Assembly: GCA_026873275.1 (NCBI GenBank)
Contig: JANTUC010000004.1
Coordinates: 1,302,001-1,366,000 of the forward strand
Length of the DNA: 64,000 bases
DNA from: Pseudopithomyces maydicus
Lineage: Eukaryota > Ascomycota > Dothideomycetes > Pleosporales > Didymosphaeriaceae
Direction of reading: 5' to 3'
The notes below the pieces were generated by a model. It made no database searches and was not told the origin of the DNA. It worked only from the letters and a program-made list of their open reading frames with translations. Below are positions 60,880-64,000 of the stretch, in pieces. How positions within the stretch are numbered: the first letter of the stretch is position 1; the number at the start of each line of letters is the position of its first letter. A program made the translations under genes and the position numbers.

Positions 60880-61704
60880 CTAGAAGCTTTCCCCCTTCCC
60901 AATCATCCCCCACCATTTCTTTCCCTCACTCGCTGGCCCGCCGTCCGTGACACCCGGTACCACGTTCCCCCAGAACAGAGTTTCCTTTACCTTGGCCAAT
61001 GTTTCGCCCCATCCGCCTTCGCGCTGTACCTTTTGCCCAGCTTCTTCCTTTCCTTCCTGTCCTGCCGTCGGCCTTCCAATTAAAACGTGCTCATCCAGTG
61101 TTCCGATCCAGAGCTCAAGGCTGTGAGGCATTTGCTCCAAATTTCGAAACGTAAGACCTAGCCATTTTCAGTAATAGGACGGGGTCCAGTCTCTTTAGTT
61201 CGCCTAAATTCCTGTAGGCATGTTCACTGGTGTGAACGAGTAGGAGCAAGGTCCCATCGAATGCAGCTTCTTTTTGTATCATGTCTTTCTCTCCCTATAT
61301 GTGTCTGTCTATACGTGCATCTAGACATACGAGACATGGAAATCGCTCATACGTACCACTGCCGCAGCCGCCGCAGAACTTCCTCTCACAACCCTCACTA
61401 CTCTTGAACACTCTCATCATATCTGCGTCTTTCGAATCCTCACTCGGAAACTCGATATCCGTAAGCGGGATCGTCAGGGCGATGGGCGTCAGGCAGGACA
61501 GCCACTTCCGGCACTGGGTACATTGGCAAGAAGAACACTGATCTACCGTGTTAGGCACGAAAGATATCCAGTCGGCGACTATTAGGATCTCACGTAAGGT
61601 GGCCAGGAGGATGGAGAGGGAAAGTGGATGATGTAGCGAAGGGCCGCACAGAGGCACCCGCCTGTGATTTTCGTGGGGTGAGGTTGATCTTTCTGCGTTG
61701 TCAT
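60880..61704 (-). CDS. GFA / CENP-V-fold zinc protein (glutathione-dependent formaldehyde-activating-like)
   Basis: Minus strand. Exon 1 is 61704-61595 (MTTQKDQPHPTKITGGCLCAALRY, with GGCLCG-like CxC; start chosen because the frame begins there). Intron 61594-61538 joins WPPY to CSSCQCTQCRKW in phase 0. Exon 2 runs from 61537 to about 61357 and holds the second zinc site (ERKFCGGCGSG). The last exon, from about 61120 to 60880, has LELWIGTLDEHVL, VPGVTDGG and KKWWGMIGKGESF. Between them I see a possible small exon (FRRTKETGPRPITENG, about 61200-61155) but the phases do not fit; an indel may be present here too. Family: one structural and one catalytic Zn; thiol adduct chemistry in bacteria, unknown in most fungal paralogues. 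Confidence 0.7.
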
Positions 61705-62643
61705 TGTTATGTTTAGCTGATTCTGATTAATCTAGGAGCAAGTTGATTTCAGGAGCGCAATTGGGAAGGCGAAGAGGAACAGGTGGAGAAATATGTTGTA
61801 TGACGTCATTGTACATGTAAGAATTCCAGTAATCCTACCAAGGAATTGATTTAATGGATGATTCGTCCGATACCAAACATCCAAGAAATTTTTGATTGCA
61901 TAAATCACGCATGTATGAATATCCAGGAAAATTGTATAGACGACGAACGATCGTCTTTCCTTTTGCAATCGCTAGAAGGCATTGGAAATGTATTAAAATG
62001 TTAATCGGGACACTGATTCTGGTGGACGTCTTTGTCAGTAACTATTCTGTATTTGACAATGCATACTCCTAGGATGATCCGAAAAGACCAATCTCGACTA
62101 TGTTTCATCAACTCTCTTGGTGCATCCTCCCTGGCGAATCTTTTACGTTTGGTTTGCCATTTGGTTGCTTTCAATGATTTTTTAACTTGCGAAGTTCACT
62201 AAAATATCGATAAAATAGACAACGCCGAAGTTCGCGATATGTATTTCTAATTGTTTCAACATGCAAAGGGGATTTGGAAAGCGTAATAACTGGCCAAGAA
62301 AAGGACCAATGATAGTTTCAACCTCCACTGCTTTGCGTTAAGTTCATGGCCCATCTTGCTCGTTTTTTTAAAGGCGTTTTCAAACAGAATTTGGCAATTA
62401 ATACCGAAGTCAGTCGATTACTCTAGTGAAATTGCCCAAAAGTAGATTAATGCTTACGAGTTACTTTAAGCGGACCTCTTTACTTCGCTTATACCTAATG
62501 CAGTGTGCTCATGACGGGGCGTAGCTACTATGGGGCGTATGTAGCAGGGCATAAGAAATCAGCTGACACCCAAGAGTATAGTGATGAGATTGTTAGCTTC
62601 AATGAGTATTTTTGTAGGAGTAACCCGTTCAATTATGATCGAA
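61705..62643. other. intergenic, no gene recognised
   Basis: 939 bp, AT-rich spacer between two minus-strand genes. Nothing recognised. Confidence 0.6.
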
Positions 62644-63786
62644 CTAACCGACTCCTGGGATGGAGTCATATATCAATGGGTACCGCCAAGCCGGCACCGT
62701 ACAAAAGAAGAACCCCAGGACAAATGCGTGTCCTCCAATCCGTCCAAGCAAGCTTACAATTCCATTCTGGGCACTATTTCGGACATTGGAGTACCGTCCA
62801 ATGCCAATGTTGACCCGTTTTAGCACCGTCTCGGCAAGGCAAACACACCAATTGATCAGGAAAAAGCGCAATTCAGCCTCGAGGTACGCCCGGCCGTATA
62901 CCACGTGGTTGAGAGCCCCATGGCATGCCGCTGAACAGAGGAAAATCCAGAGAGCCCGAATCCCATTTCTGACCATGGCATTCTGACAAATCCATCGTGG
63001 ATAGTATCCATGATAAGAAATGGAGGGCTGGAGCCGTAAGATTGGAAGGACGTGTAAGCGGTGCCAGAAGGAGCCCCAAAACCGCGATATTGAAATGGCT
63101 TCCGATAGCGACCCAAAAAGTGGAGGCCACTCGGATTCATCGTCCCAGTAAAGCATAGAGACGAAGAGTACGGCGAAGGCATCGTGGGAGATGGTCAGGG
63201 CGAAATATGTTTTCCAGATCCAAAGCGTCGACATGATGAGCCGAAGAATGAGGTCTACTCTTCCCACAGGTGGTACAAGGCCTCGTTTTGCAGGGGAGAA
63301 GTCAGACCGTATGATGCCAAGGGATGCGAGTGTTGGTTTCACCAAGAGTTCAGTCATGCCATGGTTTAAGGCGAGAAGGCCCAGAGTCCGAAGCGTCCTG
63401 CGCATTGCGAAGCTGAGTCGTGGCCTGACGGTGCTATTTTCTGGAGTAATGGTGTTGTAAAAGCGTTCCACTCCACGAAAGTTAGTCCACATGAAGAAAA
63501 CGGTCTTGAGCTCATCGAATGAAGATAATGAGAACCGTCCTAGACTTGTCTCGCCTAGGAGGAGGATTCCTGATGTATGAACCGTCCAACCCAAGAAGAA
63601 CGTCGCTACTTCCGGTGGGAAACTTTGGAGATGTGAAAAACAGAACAGTGCTGCGGCAGTATACAAGAAAGCGTATATCCCCCTAGTGAAACTGTGTTGG
63701 CAGATACCGATTAGGAACAGCATCGTGGACAGCAGAAAGAAGCCCAATGGGCGTAGTACAAAAGCAATTTTCTCCATATGAAACAA
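62644..63786 (-). CDS. wax-synthase-like membrane O-acyltransferase
   Basis: 380 aa, single exon with natural start and stop. About seven to nine hydrophobic helices. The conserved C-terminal block SISRFWGSFWHRLHVLP, followed by ALWIFLCSAACHGALNHV, matches the wax synthase-like (MBOAT_2) motif with RFW-x-x-x-WH and a catalytic-type His. An internal stretch (WTNFRGVERFYN) precedes it. In fungi such proteins are acetyl- or acyl-transferases acting on terpenoid or polyketide hydroxyl groups in the ER membrane, and they frequently sit in biosynthetic clusters. A specific product cannot be inferred. It is near the right edge, with the secreted GMC enzyme 2 kb away. Confidence 0.82.
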   Translation of the reverse strand: MFHMEKIAFVLRPLGFFLLSTMLFLIGICQHSFTRGIYAFLYTAAALFCFSHLQSFPPEVATFFLGWTVHTSGILLLGETSLGRFSLSSFDELKTVFFMWTNFRGVERFYNTITPENSTVRPRLSFAMRRTLRTLGLLALNHGMTELLVKPTLASLGIIRSDFSPAKRGLVPPVGRVDLILRLIMSTLWIWKTYFALTISHDAFAVLFVSMLYWDDESEWPPLFGSLSEAISISRFWGSFWHRLHVLPILRLQPSISYHGYYPRWICQNAMVRNGIRALWIFLCSAACHGALNHVVYGRAYLEAELRFFLINWCVCLAETVLKRVNIGIGRYSNVRNSAQNGIVSLLGRIGGHAFVLGFFFCTVPAWRYPLIYDSIPGVG

Positions 63787-64000
63787 ATGTGATCAATGTT
63801 CAATGCCAATCAATACCAAATGGCAAGTCTCATAAGTGATTTTATTGCCATTTTACTGTTCCCGATGAGCAGATAGTCAGATCAAGGGATTAGAACCTGG
63901 TACATCCCAAGCCTTGGAAATACCATGTCTAAGAATAAGGAGAGTAGACTCAGCGTAAGACCTGAGCTCGGGAACCAAGACAGCTAGCGCCCATCCATAG

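Noticed and set aside
63850..63960. tRNA-like sequence near the right edge (GGTTCTAATCC on the minus strand)
   Set aside because: No TTCGA T-loop consensus and no complete cloverleaf could be built.
1..64000. CRISPR arrays, operons, riboswitches, prophage or viral genes
   Set aside because: No spaced direct repeats of CRISPR type, no polycistronic layout and no viral hallmark genes were seen; the sequence is eukaryotic.

Overview
The window reads as nuclear DNA of a filamentous ascomycete (Pezizomycotina). Genes are split by short GT-AG introns (mostly 45-130 bp), several with RCTRAY-like branch sites. The families present are typical of that group: HET-domain protein, Zn2Cys6 regulators, GH6 glucanase, GMC oxidoreductase, GT90, DUF4238, a stilbene-cleaving-type dioxygenase and an intron-containing tRNA-Ser(CGA). 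Some features would fit Dothideomycetes, but I cannot fix the class. There are no bacterial-style operons. All splice models were built by hand from reading frames and splice signals.

Layout. 1-3.6 kb: a 2-oxoglutarate/Fe(II) oxygenase and a small Zn2Cys6 regulator. 4.3-8.2 kb: a GPI-type secreted protein with three Cys/His repeats, a GH6 protein with an altered active site, and a medium-chain alcohol dehydrogenase. 8.9-13.3 kb: a divergent pair, a repeat-tailed membrane protein and an ArsB-like permease. 14.3-15.3 kb: a secreted CAP/PR-1 protein, followed by 3.4 kb without a gene. 18.8-23.8 kb: convergent DUF4238 and HET-domain genes; the HET gene carries an in-frame stop. 24.5-33.0 kb: a YAG7-like RGG protein and a KDM4-type histone demethylase. 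34.0-44.2 kb: Zn2Cys6 regulator, aldehyde dehydrogenase, SnoaL-like protein, amidohydrolase-family decarboxylase and stilbene-cleaving-type dioxygenase. 44.6-48.0 kb: F-box-like protein and GT90 glycosyltransferase. 48.0-51.0 kb: gene-poor. 51.0-54.1 kb: a large Zn2Cys6 regulator. 57.1 kb: tRNA-Ser. 58.7-63.8 kb: secreted GMC oxidoreductase, GFA-fold protein and wax-synthase-like acyltransferase.

The most interesting unit is 34.0-44.2 kb. Its enzymes form a plausible sequence: cleave a stilbene-type double bond to two aromatic aldehydes, oxidise these to acids, then decarboxylate. The divergent dioxygenase/decarboxylase promoter holds two CGG-N10-CCG sites and the SnoaL-like promoter holds a third, which is the kind of site Zn2Cys6 dimers bind. 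I propose it as a stilbenoid or related phenolic catabolic cluster; the substrate is not shown by the sequence.

A second theme concerns data quality. Six genes (dehydrogenase, repeat-tailed membrane protein, CAP protein, DUF4238, decarboxylase, dioxygenase) each need one or more base corrections, nine sites in all, and every site lies in or beside a short homopolymer run. Correcting them gives full-length family-like proteins ending at natural stops. This looks more like assembly error than decay, but the sequence alone cannot settle it.
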